Source of the DNA: Bacilli bacterium | Lineage (GTDB): Bacteria > Bacillota_I > Bacilli_A > ML615J-28 > CAG-313 | Assembly: GCA_017501465.1 (NCBI GenBank) | Contig: JAFVWY010000003.1 | Span: 1 to 48,892, forward strand | Length of the DNA stretch: 48,892 nt | Direction of reading: 5' to 3' | In this document: piece by piece, positions 8,569 through 16,830 of the stretch | Numbering within the stretch: the first letter of the stretch is position 1 | Layout of the letters: every line of letters begins with the position of its first letter | Program-made: the position numbers and the translations under genes | Notes under the pieces: model-generated | What the model was told of the DNA's origin: nothing | Database searches by the model: none | Seen by the model: the letters and a program-made list of their open reading frames with translations, nothing else

Positions 8569-8601
8569 CAAAAAAATAGAGTTGATAAAAAAATCAACTC
8601 T
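8569..8601 (-). terminator. Attenuator terminator in the permease leader
   Basis: On the minus strand AGAGTTGAT, six T, ATCAACTCT, then ATTTTTTT: an intrinsic terminator starting exactly at the stop codon of the leader ORF and ending just before the permease ribosome site (GAGGAGG). Its position between the promoter and the gene, with no other gene to terminate except the leader, makes it an attenuator candidate. Confidence 0.75.
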
Positions 8602-8687
8602 TAGAAACTAAAATGGATAGGAAAAATTGTAGCTACTAAAACTACTAATACTATTTGATGATTACACATGCATAGTTCGTTTCTCAT
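8601..8687 (-). CDS. 28-residue leader peptide of the uracil permease gene
   Basis: ATG at 8687 preceded by GGAGAG; the peptide starts MRNELCMCNHQIVLVV and ends PIHFSF, with the stop overlapping the base of the downstream terminator stem. It has a hydrophobic centre rich in Val/Leu. Its coding sequence ends in U-rich stretches (ATTTTTCC, ATTTTAG), the arrangement used by UTP-sensitive attenuators such as E. coli pyrBI, where coupled translation prevents the hairpin. The mechanism is inferred; the peptide itself was not recognised. Confidence 0.6.
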   Translation of the reverse strand: MRNELCMCNHQIVLVVLVATIFPIHFSF

Positions 8688-8704
8688 AGTACACTCTCCA
8701 AAAA

Positions 8705-8724
8705 TTTAATATTCTTCTATTAAA
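8705..8724. promoter_or_regulatory. Hairpin in the permease 5' leader
   Basis: TTTAATA-TTCTTC-TATTAAA inverted repeat just after the -10 box and before the leader ORF. It could act as an RNA polymerase pause hairpin, synchronising transcription with leader translation. Confidence 0.35.
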
Positions 8725-8733
8725 TTCTTAAAC

Positions 8734-8762
8734 ATTATACCAAAATTCGTTTTTTTTTGCAA
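8734..8762 (-). promoter_or_regulatory. Promoter of the leader peptide-uraA unit
   Basis: On the minus strand TTGCAA (8757-8762), 17-bp spacer, TATAAT (8734-8739). The leader ORF starts about 46 bp downstream. Confidence 0.75.
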
Positions 8763-8784
8763 AACATTAGTCCTATAAAATTAA

Positions 8785-8806
8785 AAGACAAGAATAATCT
8801 TGTCTT
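8785..8806 (-). terminator. Terminator of cvfB
   Basis: AAGACAAGA, 4-nt loop, TCTTGTCTT, followed on the minus strand by TTTAATTTTAT, directly after the cvfB stop. Confidence 0.75.
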
Positions 8807-8808
8807 CT

Positions 8809-9636
8809 TTATTTTAGAATTGTTTCAAATTCATGAATTTCTACTAGCTCTAATTTATATAAATATCCCATTGCTCTTTTATATGCGCTTTTACTCATAT
8901 TAAGAACTTTAAATATTTCTTCAGGTGTAGAACTGTTACCAAGAGGTAATCTACCCCCCATATTCTGCATATAATCTAAAATATGTTTACCATCATCAAT
9001 ACGAGCTTTTTCTTTTTGTTCAATTGTAGAACCGATATAAATATTTTCCTTTTCGCCAATGACTTTAAATTCTATTGTTTCACCAATATGATATATATGT
9101 CTTAATAAACTTCTATTAATATTTACTATTTGAAAATCTTTAGTTGCAACATTTATACCAGAATGGAAAATGTTAATTACAACACCTGAATAAATTTCAT
9201 CTACTTTTAATGTTTTTTCTTCTATAACATCTCGTGGTTCAATGATTTTTGCAACTAATTGATTTGTTTTAACTTTAATAATACAAGGGATCAATTCCCC
9301 AACTCTTGGCCAAACTCTTTCATTTGGTGGTAAGAAATCCTTAGATAATAAAATATCTTTTGAAATTCCAATGTTTACAAATACGCCAGCAGCATTTAAA
9401 CCTACAACTTCTACAAAGCCATATTTTTTTGATGTAATTGATGGTGTTTCTAATGTAGCACAAAGTCTTTTCTTTTGGTCAAAATATAAAAAAGCATTAA
9501 CCTCATCCCCTATATTTAATTTACCTAGTGATTGATTAAAATGTAAAAAGACGTTTTCTACCCCATCAGTTAGTGAATAAGCAATATCCGTTTCTTTAAC
9601 TACTCTTAATTTATTAACGTTTCCATAATCTAGCAT
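8809..9636 (-). CDS. cvfB: CvfB/YitL-type S1 RNA-binding protein
   Basis: Protein of 275 residues, the usual CvfB length. It contains three successive S1-like beta-barrel segments (for example YGFVEVVGLNAAGVFVNIG at about 70-90 and YSGVVINIFHSGINVATKD at about 145-165) and a C-terminal winged helix (MSKSAYKRAMGYLYK). CvfB-family proteins bind RNA and affect virulence-factor expression in staphylococci; the cellular role here is not known. It stands alone, minus strand, divergent from rplS. Confidence 0.85.
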   Translation of the reverse strand: MLDYGNVNKLRVVKETDIAYSLTDGVENVFLHFNQSLGKLNIGDEVNAFLYFDQKKRLCATLETPSITSKKYGFVEVVGLNAAGVFVNIGISKDILLSKDFLPPNERVWPRVGELIPCIIKVKTNQLVAKIIEPRDVIEEKTLKVDEIYSGVVINIFHSGINVATKDFQIVNINRSLLRHIYHIGETIEFKVIGEKENIYIGSTIEQKEKARIDDGKHILDYMQNMGGRLPLGNSSTPEEIFKVLNMSKSAYKRAMGYLYKLELVEIHEFETILK

Positions 9637-9717
9637 ATATAATCTCCTATATCATTTTTATTATATCAAATTATTTTTAGAATTGCTAATAAATATATAT
9701 ATTTTCTATTTAATTAC

Positions 9718-9746
9718 TTGCTATTTTTTAAATAAAATGTTATAAT
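9718..9746 (+). promoter_or_regulatory. Promoter of rplS
   Basis: TTGCTA (9718-9723), 17-bp spacer, TATAAT (9741-9746). Confidence 0.75.
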
Positions 9747-9752
9747 AAATAA

Positions 9753-9834
9753 GCTGTAATATATAACAGCATTGTTCCGCTACTATTGTAATGATAGGAA
9801 TGAACATAAGTTTGAAAAAAATTCAAATGAGAAA
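9753..9834 (+). promoter_or_regulatory. Structured rplS leader, possible L19 autoregulatory RNA
   Basis: The 95-nt untranslated leader can form GCTGT/ACAGC (9753-9770) and a larger stem TGTTC/GAACA enclosing CTAT/ATAG (about 9773-9806). Many Firmicutes carry an L19 leader that binds the protein for feedback control. The match to that family was judged by eye only. Confidence 0.4.
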
Positions 9835-9846
9835 AGGAGTGTTATT

Positions 9847-10203
9847 ATGAGTCAAGCGTTAATTAATGCTGTAACTAAAAGTTACTTAAAGAATGATGTG
9901 CCTAACTTTAGACCTGGTGACAGTGTAAAAGTACACGTTAAAATTAAAGAAGGCGAACGCGAAAGAATCCAAATTTTTGAAGGTTTAGTAATTGCTCGTC
10001 ACGGTGGTGGCATTAGCGAAACTTATACAGTTCGTAAAATGTCAAGCGGTGTTGGTGTTGAAAGAACTTTCCCAGTTCATTCACCAATGGTAGCAAAAAT
10101 TGAAGTACTTCGTCATGGTAAAGTTCGTCGTGCTAAATTACATTACATTAGATCTTTATCAGCAAGAGCTGCTAGAATCAAAGAAAGTACAAGACGTCGT
10201 TAA
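9847..10203 (+). CDS. rplS: Ribosomal protein bL19
   Basis: Protein of 118 residues, the family length, located at the 30S-50S interface. Typical segments are visible: [36 protein letters not shown] and the basic C-terminus ([19 protein letters not shown]). The start is the ATG at 9847 with AAAAGGAG upstream; an open frame extends further upstream but covers the structured leader and is not coding. In Bacillus rplS is the last gene of the rpsP-rimM-trmD operon; here it is inverted and stands alone about 2 kb away from trmD. Confidence 0.96.
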   Translation: MSQALINAVTKSYLKNDVPNFRPGDSVKVHVKIKEGERERIQIFEGLVIARHGGGISETYTVRKMSSGVGVERTFPVHSPMVAKIEVLRHGKVRRAKLHYIRSLSARAARIKESTRRR

Positions 10204-10204
10204 T

Positions 10205-10237
10205 AAAAAGTGGTTACAATTTGTAACCACTTTTTTT
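10205..10237. terminator. Bidirectional terminator between rplS and pepF
   Basis: AAAAAGTGGTTACAA / TTGTAACCACTTTTT stem between convergent genes, with runs of A and T on the two flanks. Confidence 0.9.
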
Positions 10238-11996
10238 ATTCCTCTAAAAGTTTTTCTAACATATCAACAAGTTCAGCTAATCTGTTTGTGACTGCTTCAA
10301 ATGTTTCACGTTTAGTAAAATCAACACCAGCTTCACGCGCTTCATCTACAGGATATTTTGATCCACCAGCTTTTAATAAGTTAGTGTAACGTTCAAAAGC
10401 GCCCGGAACATTATCTTTAACATCTTGATATAGTTTAAAGCTCGCTGCAAAACTAGTTGCATATTGATAAACATAGAATGGTGTACCAAATAGATGTGGA
10501 ATATAGGCCCACACATATTGTTTAACTTCTTCTTTAGTAATATCTAAGCCATAATACTTTTGATATAAATCAATCATTATATTTGATAATACTTGATGAT
10601 TAATCGGTTTATCTTCTTCTTTTAATCTTGAAGCTGTTAATTCATATTCAGCAAACAATGTTTGACGATAAAATGTTCCCATAATTGAATCAATAGAAGT
10701 TTGTAATAAAGTTATTTGTTCTTCTTTTGATAAAGTTCCGCTAGACATTAAATAATCTAGTAAATTATGTTCATTAAATGTTGATGCAATTTCAGCAACA
10801 AAGATAGTATAGTTTTGTAGCATAGGAGGTTGGGCACTACCTGCATATAATGAATGGATAGAATGGCCTGCTTCATGTGCTACAGTAAATACATCTGATA
10901 AAGTATCAGTATAGTTTAATAAAATGAATGGATGCATATTACATACACCAGAAGAATATGCACCAGTTCTTTTACCACTTTGTTCATAAACATCAACATA
11001 TCCATCTTCTAATGCAGAATGTGCATGTTGTTTAAATTCTTCATCAAACTTTTCAATTGACTTAAAGAACAATTCTTTTGCTTCTGGATATGTATATTTT
11101 TTATCACTAGTTGCAAGTTTTAAGAATCTATGATAAGTATGATACTCATCTAAATGAAGATGTTTTTGTCTTAATTTAATATATCTTTTTAAGGCTTCGT
11201 TTTGTGAACCAGCAACTTCAACTAAAGTTTCATATACACTAGTTGGAATATTATTTCTAAATAAATGAGATTCTAAAATACTCTTATATCCTCTTGCTTT
11301 TTGAATTGCTTTATTTGATTCTAAAATAGCATCATAAATCTTTGCATAAGTATTCTTGTTTTGTTCGTACTTTTTAAAGATTGCTTCAAACACTTTTTTT
11401 CTGTCTTCTTCATTTTTTGCATATTCAACAAGTGAAGTCCAATTACCTTGAGTAACAAATACTTTTTGTCCATCATATTCAATTTCAGTAGGGTTTCCAT
11501 CAGCTGTTGATAACATACTGTATAATTCACTACCAGGGTTTAATGCTGGACTTACAACAGATAATAATTCTTCTTGTTTTTTATCTAAAATATGTTCATT
11601 TTGATGAAATAGTTTTTCAAATCCAAATCTGAACTCTTCAATTTCAGGATTATGATCAACCATTTGCATTACTTTATCATATCCTAGTTTTAAAATTTCA
11701 GGTTCTTCAAATGATACACTTTGCATATACATATGAAGCAATACCATACATTTTTGAACTAATGCAGCTTTTTCTACATCTTTTTTATTTAAATCGCTTT
11801 GAAGATGAGCATATAAATATAGCTTAGATGCCTTTTCTTCAAACTCTCTTTGCATAATATAAAATTCTTTAAATGAAGCTTCATCACTTAACTTTCCTTC
11901 AAAGCTTTTTGCTTTGTTTGGGTATGTGCTTAATTCTTGATATGCAGATAAGAAATCTGCTTCTGTTTTAAAAACTTTAGTTAAATCCCATTTCAT
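10236..11996 (-). CDS. pepF: Oligoendopeptidase F (M3 metallopeptidase)
   Basis: Cytosolic zinc peptidase of 586 residues that degrades oligopeptides of about 7-17 residues. The M3 active site HEAGHSIHS is near residue 373, with the downstream glutamate in TFNEHNLLDY. N-terminal helical half and catalytic half follow the PepF plan, and length is as usual (about 600). It is the last gene of the minus-strand rimM-trmD block, 13 bp after the lipoprotein gene. Confidence 0.95.
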   Translation of the reverse strand: MKWDLTKVFKTEADFLSAYQELSTYPNKAKSFEGKLSDEASFKEFYIMQREFEEKASKLYLYAHLQSDLNKKDVEKAALVQKCMVLLHMYMQSVSFEEPEILKLGYDKVMQMVDHNPEIEEFRFGFEKLFHQNEHILDKKQEELLSVVSPALNPGSELYSMLSTADGNPTEIEYDGQKVFVTQGNWTSLVEYAKNEEDRKKVFEAIFKKYEQNKNTYAKIYDAILESNKAIQKARGYKSILESHLFRNNIPTSVYETLVEVAGSQNEALKRYIKLRQKHLHLDEYHTYHRFLKLATSDKKYTYPEAKELFFKSIEKFDEEFKQHAHSALEDGYVDVYEQSGKRTGAYSSGVCNMHPFILLNYTDTLSDVFTVAHEAGHSIHSLYAGSAQPPMLQNYTIFVAEIASTFNEHNLLDYLMSSGTLSKEEQITLLQTSIDSIMGTFYRQTLFAEYELTASRLKEEDKPINHQVLSNIMIDLYQKYYGLDITKEEVKQYVWAYIPHLFGTPFYVYQYATSFAASFKLYQDVKDNVPGAFERYTNLLKAGGSKYPVDEAREAGVDFTKRETFEAVTNRLAELVDMLEKLLEE

Positions 11997-12009
11997 ATAT
12001 ATTTACCTC

Positions 12010-12474
12010 TTAACATCCACAGTCATAGGTTCCTGTAGATTCTTCTACTTTAATTTTAAATGAATCAGCTTGTTTTAGGTTTTGGTAACCTAACTCGTAG
12101 CTGATTATTTTTTTATATCCAGCTTCAGTTAAATAATCAATAATAGTAATGTGTTCGTTATTTCCTGAATCAACTAGTATAATTGTTGTTTTTTTGTTTT
12201 TTAAACCTGTTATCCAAGTTATGAAAGTATCTTTATTTTGTTTTTTAAAATCATATGATAAAGCACCATGGATATGACCTGTTGCGTAATCATCTTGATT
12301 GATATCATTTTCTAAAGGTCTAAGATCAATAATACACGCATTATCTAACTCTCCTCTAGAATAGTCATATAAAACATTAATGAAGTATTCACTATCACTT
12401 GTCTTTTCAATTTTTTTACACCCAGTAAGAACAATCAATAATAAAAATATATATAATAGCTTACTTATTTTCAT
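12010..12474 (-). CDS. Rhodanese-like lipoprotein without the catalytic cysteine
   Basis: Protein of 154 residues with a lipoprotein signal peptide (lipobox LTGC, Cys about 19), so it is probably anchored outside the membrane. The remainder resembles a rhodanese domain: IIDLRPLENDINQDDYATGHIHGA is the classic D-R...GHIxGA segment. The active-site loop, where a Cys is expected, reads ILVDSGNNEH, so sulfurtransferase activity is unlikely. The protein ends in DCGC, a possible metal or redox pair. Start overlaps the trmD end by 14 nt. Function unknown. Confidence 0.7.
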   Translation of the reverse strand: MKISKLLYIFLLLIVLTGCKKIEKTSDSEYFINVLYDYSRGELDNACIIDLRPLENDINQDDYATGHIHGALSYDFKKQNKDTFITWITGLKNKKTTIILVDSGNNEHITIIDYLTEAGYKKIISYELGYQNLKQADSFKIKVEESTGTYDCGC

Positions 12475-13189
12475 TTTTAATCTCCCATAACATTTGATAA
12501 TCTTTCAAAGTCAAATGAGCTTTTTTTATTAAATCAGGTCTTACTAAATAAGTTTTTTTAAGTGATTGATATCTTTTCCATTTTTCAATGTTAGCGTGAT
12601 GTCCACTTAATAAAATATCTGGAACCTTAAATCCATCATATTCATATGGGTGAGTATATTGTGGATATTCTAATAAATCACTTGAAAATGATTCATCAAT
12701 TGGTGAATCAGAACTTATAACACCAGGGACAAGTCTTGAAACAGCCTCTATTATAACCATAGCTGGTACTTCTCCACCCATTAAAACGTAATCGCCAATT
12801 GATACTTCTTCGTCAACATAATTTAAAATTCTTGCATCAATACCTTCATAGTGACCACACACTATTACAATGTGTTCAAAAGTTGCTAATTCTTTAACTT
12901 TTTCTTGCGTCAAAGTTTTACCGCCAGGTGACATTAAAAGTTTTTTGGCATTATTTAAATTAGGGATTGTCTTCATTGCAAGATGGATCGGTTCAACGCT
13001 TATTAACATTCCTGCTCCACCTGAGTATGCATAATCATCTACGGTTTTATGTTTATTAGTAGAAAACTCTCTAAAATCAATGAGATTAACTTCAATTTGT
13101 TTATTATTTATCGCACGCTTAATTATTGAGTCACTAAGTAGGCCCTTAATCATATCTGGAAACAATGTTAAAATATCAAATCTAATCAT
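12461..13189 (-). CDS. trmD: tRNA (guanine-37-N1)-methyltransferase
   Basis: SPOUT methyltransferase of 242 residues that makes m1G37 in tRNAs reading CNN codons, preventing +1 frameshifts. Signatures: RFDILTLFPDMIKG at the start, the knot segment IVCGHYEGIDARI at about 110-122 and EEVSIGDYVLMGGE. Its start overlaps the rimM stop by 4 nt (ATGA), the usual coupling in Firmicutes. Length is normal. Confidence 0.97.
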   Translation of the reverse strand: MIRFDILTLFPDMIKGLLSDSIIKRAINNKQIEVNLIDFREFSTNKHKTVDDYAYSGGAGMLISVEPIHLAMKTIPNLNNAKKLLMSPGGKTLTQEKVKELATFEHIVIVCGHYEGIDARILNYVDEEVSIGDYVLMGGEVPAMVIIEAVSRLVPGVISSDSPIDESFSSDLLEYPQYTHPYEYDGFKVPDILLSGHHANIEKWKRYQSLKKTYLVRPDLIKKAHLTLKDYQMLWEIKNENK

Positions 13190-13686
13190 AAGAATTCCTC
13201 AATTCTTTCAATTAGAATATGTTCTTTTGTTACATCATTAATATATATATTAATAAAAGGCACCATCACTGTTTTATCATTTTCTAATTTAATTTCAATT
13301 ACAACAGATGCCGGTAAATCATATACCTCTATAACTTTACCATAAACTTTATTATTACCATCAATTACTGTTAAACCAATTAAATCATCAAAATAGTATT
13401 GATTTTCTTCTAAATCATCCATTTCTTCTCTATCGATATAAAAATAATTATTAACATATTTTTCAACTAAATTAATATCATAAAGTTCATTGATGGTCAC
13501 CATATACATCCCTTTATGAACTCTTACTGAACTAATTGTTACTTTGGTTAAATGATTAATGTTTCTGCCAAGATATAAAGTAGCCCCTTCAACAAAACGA
13601 TTAGTTGTGCTATCGCTTACTACTTTTAGCTCTCCTTTTAAACCAAAGACACCAACTATTTTTCCTGTTTCTAAATACTTACTCAT
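13186..13686 (-). CDS. rimM: 16S rRNA processing protein RimM
   Basis: Protein of 166 residues that helps mature the 30S head and binds S19. N-terminal beta-barrel begins GKIVGVFGLKGELKV; the linker EENQYYFDDLIGLTV leads to the PRC-barrel domain ending VPFINIYINDV. The start codon lies 8 nt inside the end of the zinc ATPase gene, so translation of RimM is probably coupled to that of the transporter, which is unusual. Confidence 0.95.
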   Translation of the reverse strand: MSKYLETGKIVGVFGLKGELKVVSDSTTNRFVEGATLYLGRNINHLTKVTISSVRVHKGMYMVTINELYDINLVEKYVNNYFYIDREEMDDLEENQYYFDDLIGLTVIDGNNKVYGKVIEVYDLPASVVIEIKLENDKTVMVPFINIYINDVTKEHILIERIEEFL

Positions 13687-16150
13687 CTTTTTTTGCTCCT
13701 AAATAACGTTTATAAAAGATTCTATTAATTCTTAAAGCATTTAAAATAGCAAGTAATGAAACCCCAACATCAGAAAAAATAGCAAGCCAAATAGTTGTAT
13801 GGACATTTAATATATTAACAATAAATACTGCAAACTTAATTGCAAGTGACATAACAGTATTTTGTATAACAATTTTTTTAGTAATTTTAGATATTTCAAT
13901 TGCTTCATTAATCTTTTTTAGTTTATCGTTCATTACAACGACATCTGCAATGGCAATTGAACCTTCAGAAGCAGTAACACTCATCGCAATACCAACGTCT
14001 GCGCCACTAATTACTGGAGCATCATTGATACCATCTCCTACAAAGACAACTTTTTTACCTTCTGACACAGCATTTTTATGTTCTTCTAATACTTTAACTT
14101 TATCTTGTGGGAAAAGCTCAGCATATATATTATCAACACTAAGAGTTTTACCTACTGATTCACTTACAAGCTTATTATCACCTGTTAATATAGAAACTTT
14201 TTTAATACCTTGTTTTCTTAAATTTTTAATTGTTTCACTTGCGTCTTCTCTTATTGTATCACCAATAATAACGTAACCAATCATTCTCTTTTCTCTTAAG
14301 ATATATAAAACAAGATTTGGATTTTCAATTTTTTGATACTCAATTTTATTTTCATCAAGCATCTTACTATTTACTACCGCAATTCTAGCTCCATTGATGT
14401 ATGCTCTAACCCCATAACCAGGTAAATGAACATAGTCATCAATAATCTCTGGGAAAATTAAATCTTTCCCATATGATTCTACAATTGATATTCCTATTGG
14501 ATGAGTTGAATGGTACTCAGCATATGCCATTAATTTATGTAATTCTTCAACTTTAAAGTTTGGATCGACTGATACAATTTCTTGAACAGCAAAATCACCT
14601 TTAGTTAATGTTCCAGTTTTATCAAATAAAATATATTCCGTGTTGCTTAATGCTTCTAAATAATTTGAACCTTTAACAAGAATACCTCTTTTAGAGGCAA
14701 GACCAATTCCACCAAAGAATGCAAGAGGTATTGATATTACTAAAGCACAAGGACATGCGATTACTAAAAATACCATACCAGTATAAATGAAACCACGAGA
14801 CTCTCCATCACCTAACATATATTTCCAAGTTAGTGAAATATCTCCTTCAAATAAAGCAAACGCAAATGGTAGTAAAAATGATACTATCATAGCAATAACA
14901 ACTACAACTGGAGTATATACTTTTGCAAACTTAGTAATAAAGTTTTCAGTTTTAGCTTTAGCAGCAGAAGCATTTTCTACCATATCTAAAATTTGTGACA
15001 TTGTTGAATCACGATAAATCTTCTTTGCTTTTACTTCAATTACATTACCCATATTGATAGCACCACTTCGAACCGAATCACCAACTTTTACATTTTGATA
15101 AATTGATTCACCAGTTAAAGCTTTTGAATCAAGGAATGTTTTACCCTCAACAATAACACCATCAATCGGAATCATTTCACCAGTTTTAATGATTAAGATA
15201 TCACCTGGTAAAACACTTTCTACTTCAACTTCTAATTCTTCATCATCAACTTTAAGTCTTGCAGATGTTACTTCATATGATAATAATTCTTTAATCGATT
15301 TTCTTGAGTGATTAATCGCTTTTTCTTGTAACATTTTTCCAACTTGATAAAGAATCATAACAGCAACCGCTTCAATATTGTGTCCTGTTACTACTGCACC
15401 AATTGCAGCAACTGTCATTAAAAATTTTTCATCTAGTTCTCTTCGTTTAAAAATATTTACAATGAAATCTAGAATTACTTGATAACCTGTTAAAAACATT
15501 GCAACAAGTAATATAATAATTTCATATAACTCAAAAGGGTACAAATCATCAGCGAATAACCATTTAACAGTACCTAGATTAATAGATTTAATTGTTACAT
15601 ATGTTCCCACAATTGATACGCCAATTAAAAACAAAATCAATTGGAACAAAGGCATTAATGGTTTTTCATCTAAATCGTGATATTGTTTTTTACTTTCCAT
15701 ATCACAAACAATAATTTTTGGATCTACTTTATGAGCAATCTTTTCTACTTCATTTAAAATATTATTAAATAATTCTTTATCTTTAGTCTCAATAATAAAT
15801 CTCTCGGTTGAAAAGTCAACAGCTATTCTTTCATAGTTTAATTGTTTTTTTGCAATCGACTCAATTCTAGCAGCACAGTGACCACAATCAAGTCCTTTTA
15901 ATAGAATTACTTTACGATATACTTCAGTTGCGATGACTTCTTCTATCCTAGCACTCTTTTCATATTCATTTAAACATTTTAATATTTTACTATCTAATTC
16001 TATAATATCATCATTACATTCTATATATAGAACTTCTTTTTCTTTATTCAAATTAACATTATTAACACCATCAATGTGTCTGATACCACCAATAATTCTT
16101 CGGTAGTTTCTTTTATTATTGACTTTTAATATTTGATATGTCTTTTTCAT
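13679..16150 (-). CDS. zntA: Zn/Cd/Pb-exporting P1B-type ATPase
   Basis: Membrane ATPase of 823 residues. N-terminus: a degenerate ferredoxin-like region (1-60) without CxxC, then a heavy-metal domain with GLDCGHCAARIES (Cys 89 and 92). TGES is at 346-349, the membrane CPC at 466-468, the phosphorylation motif DKTGT at 510-514, and GDGINDAP follows. The last helices carry SLAIKFAVF and SDVGVSLLAILNALR, the Lys and Asp typical of the ZntA/CadA (Zn2+/Cd2+/Pb2+) group rather than copper pumps. It follows the ArsR-family gene by 2 bp and overlaps rimM, forming one operon. Confidence 0.93.
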   Translation of the reverse strand: MKKTYQILKVNNKRNYRRIIGGIRHIDGVNNVNLNKEKEVLYIECNDDIIELDSKILKCLNEYEKSARIEEVIATEVYRKVILLKGLDCGHCAARIESIAKKQLNYERIAVDFSTERFIIETKDKELFNNILNEVEKIAHKVDPKIIVCDMESKKQYHDLDEKPLMPLFQLILFLIGVSIVGTYVTIKSINLGTVKWLFADDLYPFELYEIIILLVAMFLTGYQVILDFIVNIFKRRELDEKFLMTVAAIGAVVTGHNIEAVAVMILYQVGKMLQEKAINHSRKSIKELLSYEVTSARLKVDDEELEVEVESVLPGDILIIKTGEMIPIDGVIVEGKTFLDSKALTGESIYQNVKVGDSVRSGAINMGNVIEVKAKKIYRDSTMSQILDMVENASAAKAKTENFITKFAKVYTPVVVVIAMIVSFLLPFAFALFEGDISLTWKYMLGDGESRGFIYTGMVFLVIACPCALVISIPLAFFGGIGLASKRGILVKGSNYLEALSNTEYILFDKTGTLTKGDFAVQEIVSVDPNFKVEELHKLMAYAEYHSTHPIGISIVESYGKDLIFPEIIDDYVHLPGYGVRAYINGARIAVVNSKMLDENKIEYQKIENPNLVLYILREKRMIGYVIIGDTIREDASETIKNLRKQGIKKVSILTGDNKLVSESVGKTLSVDNIYAELFPQDKVKVLEEHKNAVSEGKKVVFVGDGINDAPVISGADVGIAMSVTASEGSIAIADVVVMNDKLKKINEAIEISKITKKIVIQNTVMSLAIKFAVFIVNILNVHTTIWLAIFSDVGVSLLAILNALRINRIFYKRYLGAKKDE

Positions 16151-16152
16151 AA

Positions 16153-16443
16153 TTACTCTCCATGAAACATGTGAGTTAGACCGTTTTGAACGATCATTTC
16201 TACATGTTGATCAGATATACTATAATAAACTGCTTTGCCTATTTTTGTAGCTTTTAGTATTCTAGCATCTTTCAATATTCTTAATTGGTGGCTAACAGCT
16301 GATTGTGTCATTCCTAAATGATCTACTATATCACTAACTTTTTTCTCTCCACCTGTTAAATATACTACAATTTCTAAGCGATTAATATCGCCAAGCACAT
16401 CAAACATTTGTGCAAGTCTAACCATTTTTAAATTGTTTTCCAT
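16153..16443 (-). CDS. ArsR/SmtB-family zinc-type repressor (CzrA-like)
   Basis: Winged-helix metal sensor of 96 residues. HTH: KVSDIVDHLGMTQSAVSHQLR. The C-terminal alpha-5 helix carries DQHVEMIVQNGLTHMFHGE, where Asp, His, His and His are spaced exactly as in the CzrA zinc/cobalt site (D-x-H, then H-x-x-H 11 and 14 residues after the first His). No cysteine CxC alpha-3 site is seen. It should repress its own operon, including the zinc ATPase, until zinc binds. The ATG at 16443 is preceded by GAGGTGAT; the longer open frame upstream covers the promoter and operator. Confidence 0.9.
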   Translation of the reverse strand: MENNLKMVRLAQMFDVLGDINRLEIVVYLTGGEKKVSDIVDHLGMTQSAVSHQLRILKDARILKATKIGKAVYYSISDQHVEMIVQNGLTHMFHGE

Positions 16444-16469
16444 ATAAATCACCTCACAAATATATGAAC

Positions 16470-16489
16470 ATATGAATATTTCTTCATAT
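16470..16489. promoter_or_regulatory. Probable ArsR-family operator
   Basis: ATATGAA, 6 nt, TTCATAT palindrome directly downstream of and touching the -10 box, with a further TGAACA half-site at 16465-16470. It resembles the AT-rich TGAA-containing 12-2-12 sites of CzrA/SmtB. Repressor here would block the promoter. Confidence 0.55.
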
Positions 16490-16518
16490 ATTATAGCATC
16501 TATATAATATACTGTCAA
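16490..16518 (-). promoter_or_regulatory. Strong promoter of the arsR-zntA-rimM-trmD operon
   Basis: On the minus strand consensus TTGACA (16513-16518), 17-bp spacer and TATAAT (16490-16495). It is downstream of the khpA terminator, so it is the first promoter that can serve rimM and trmD. Confidence 0.8.
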
Positions 16519-16531
16519 GAAAATAATAAAA

Positions 16532-16553
16532 AAGCACTATAAAAATAGTGCTT
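16532..16553 (-). terminator. Terminator of rpsP-khpA
   Basis: AAGCACTAT, 4-nt loop, ATAGTGCTT overlapping the khpA stop codon, followed on the minus strand by TTTTTTATT. It separates rpsP-khpA from the arsR-zntA-rimM-trmD transcript. Confidence 0.8.
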
Positions 16554-16821
16554 AGTTTTGTTCTTCTACTTCTTCTGAAGCTAAATCGATATCAATACGC
16601 ATATTATCACGAATAGCTGCAGCATGAGCTATCGTTCTAATTGCATTTGCGATTCTGCCTTTTCTTCCGATAATACGTCCTAAATCTTCAGGATCTACAC
16701 TAACTTTTAATTTAATGTATTTATCAGATTCTTCAACAATAGAGATTGCAACCTCATTAGGGTTAGATACTAAAGGCTTGATTAATTCAGAAAGTAGTAC
16801 TTCATAATTAACAACGCCCAT
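16552..16821 (-). CDS. khpA: KH-domain RNA-binding protein KhpA (YlqC)
   Basis: Protein of 89 residues, a single KH domain with the GxxG loop in DLGRIIGRKGRIANAIRTI. KhpA pairs with KhpB/EloR to bind RNA and affect cell division and elongation in Firmicutes. Placement after rpsP with a 9-bp gap is the conserved order in this phylum. Confidence 0.9.
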   Translation of the reverse strand: MGVVNYEVLLSELIKPLVSNPNEVAISIVEESDKYIKLKVSVDPEDLGRIIGRKGRIANAIRTIAHAAAIRDNMRIDIDLASEEVEEQN

Positions 16822-16830
16822 TGCTTAAAC

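Noticed and set aside
8569-8762. Purine or other known riboswitch upstream of the permease
   Set aside because: The leader is mostly occupied by an ORF and lacks the conserved purine-aptamer core or PyrR-binding loop that I could recognise.
9772-9846. N-terminal extension of bL19 by 25 residues
   Set aside because: It would translate the structured leader; family length, AAAAGGAG ribosome site and homology all support the ATG at 9847.
10100-10291. 63-codon plus-strand ORF overlapping rplS and its terminator
   Set aside because: It runs through the conserved rplS 3' end and terminator hairpin, so it is a frame shadow.
16444-16518. Longer N-terminus for the ArsR-family repressor
   Set aside because: The extension covers the consensus promoter and operator; the ATG at 16443 has its own GAGGTGAT site.
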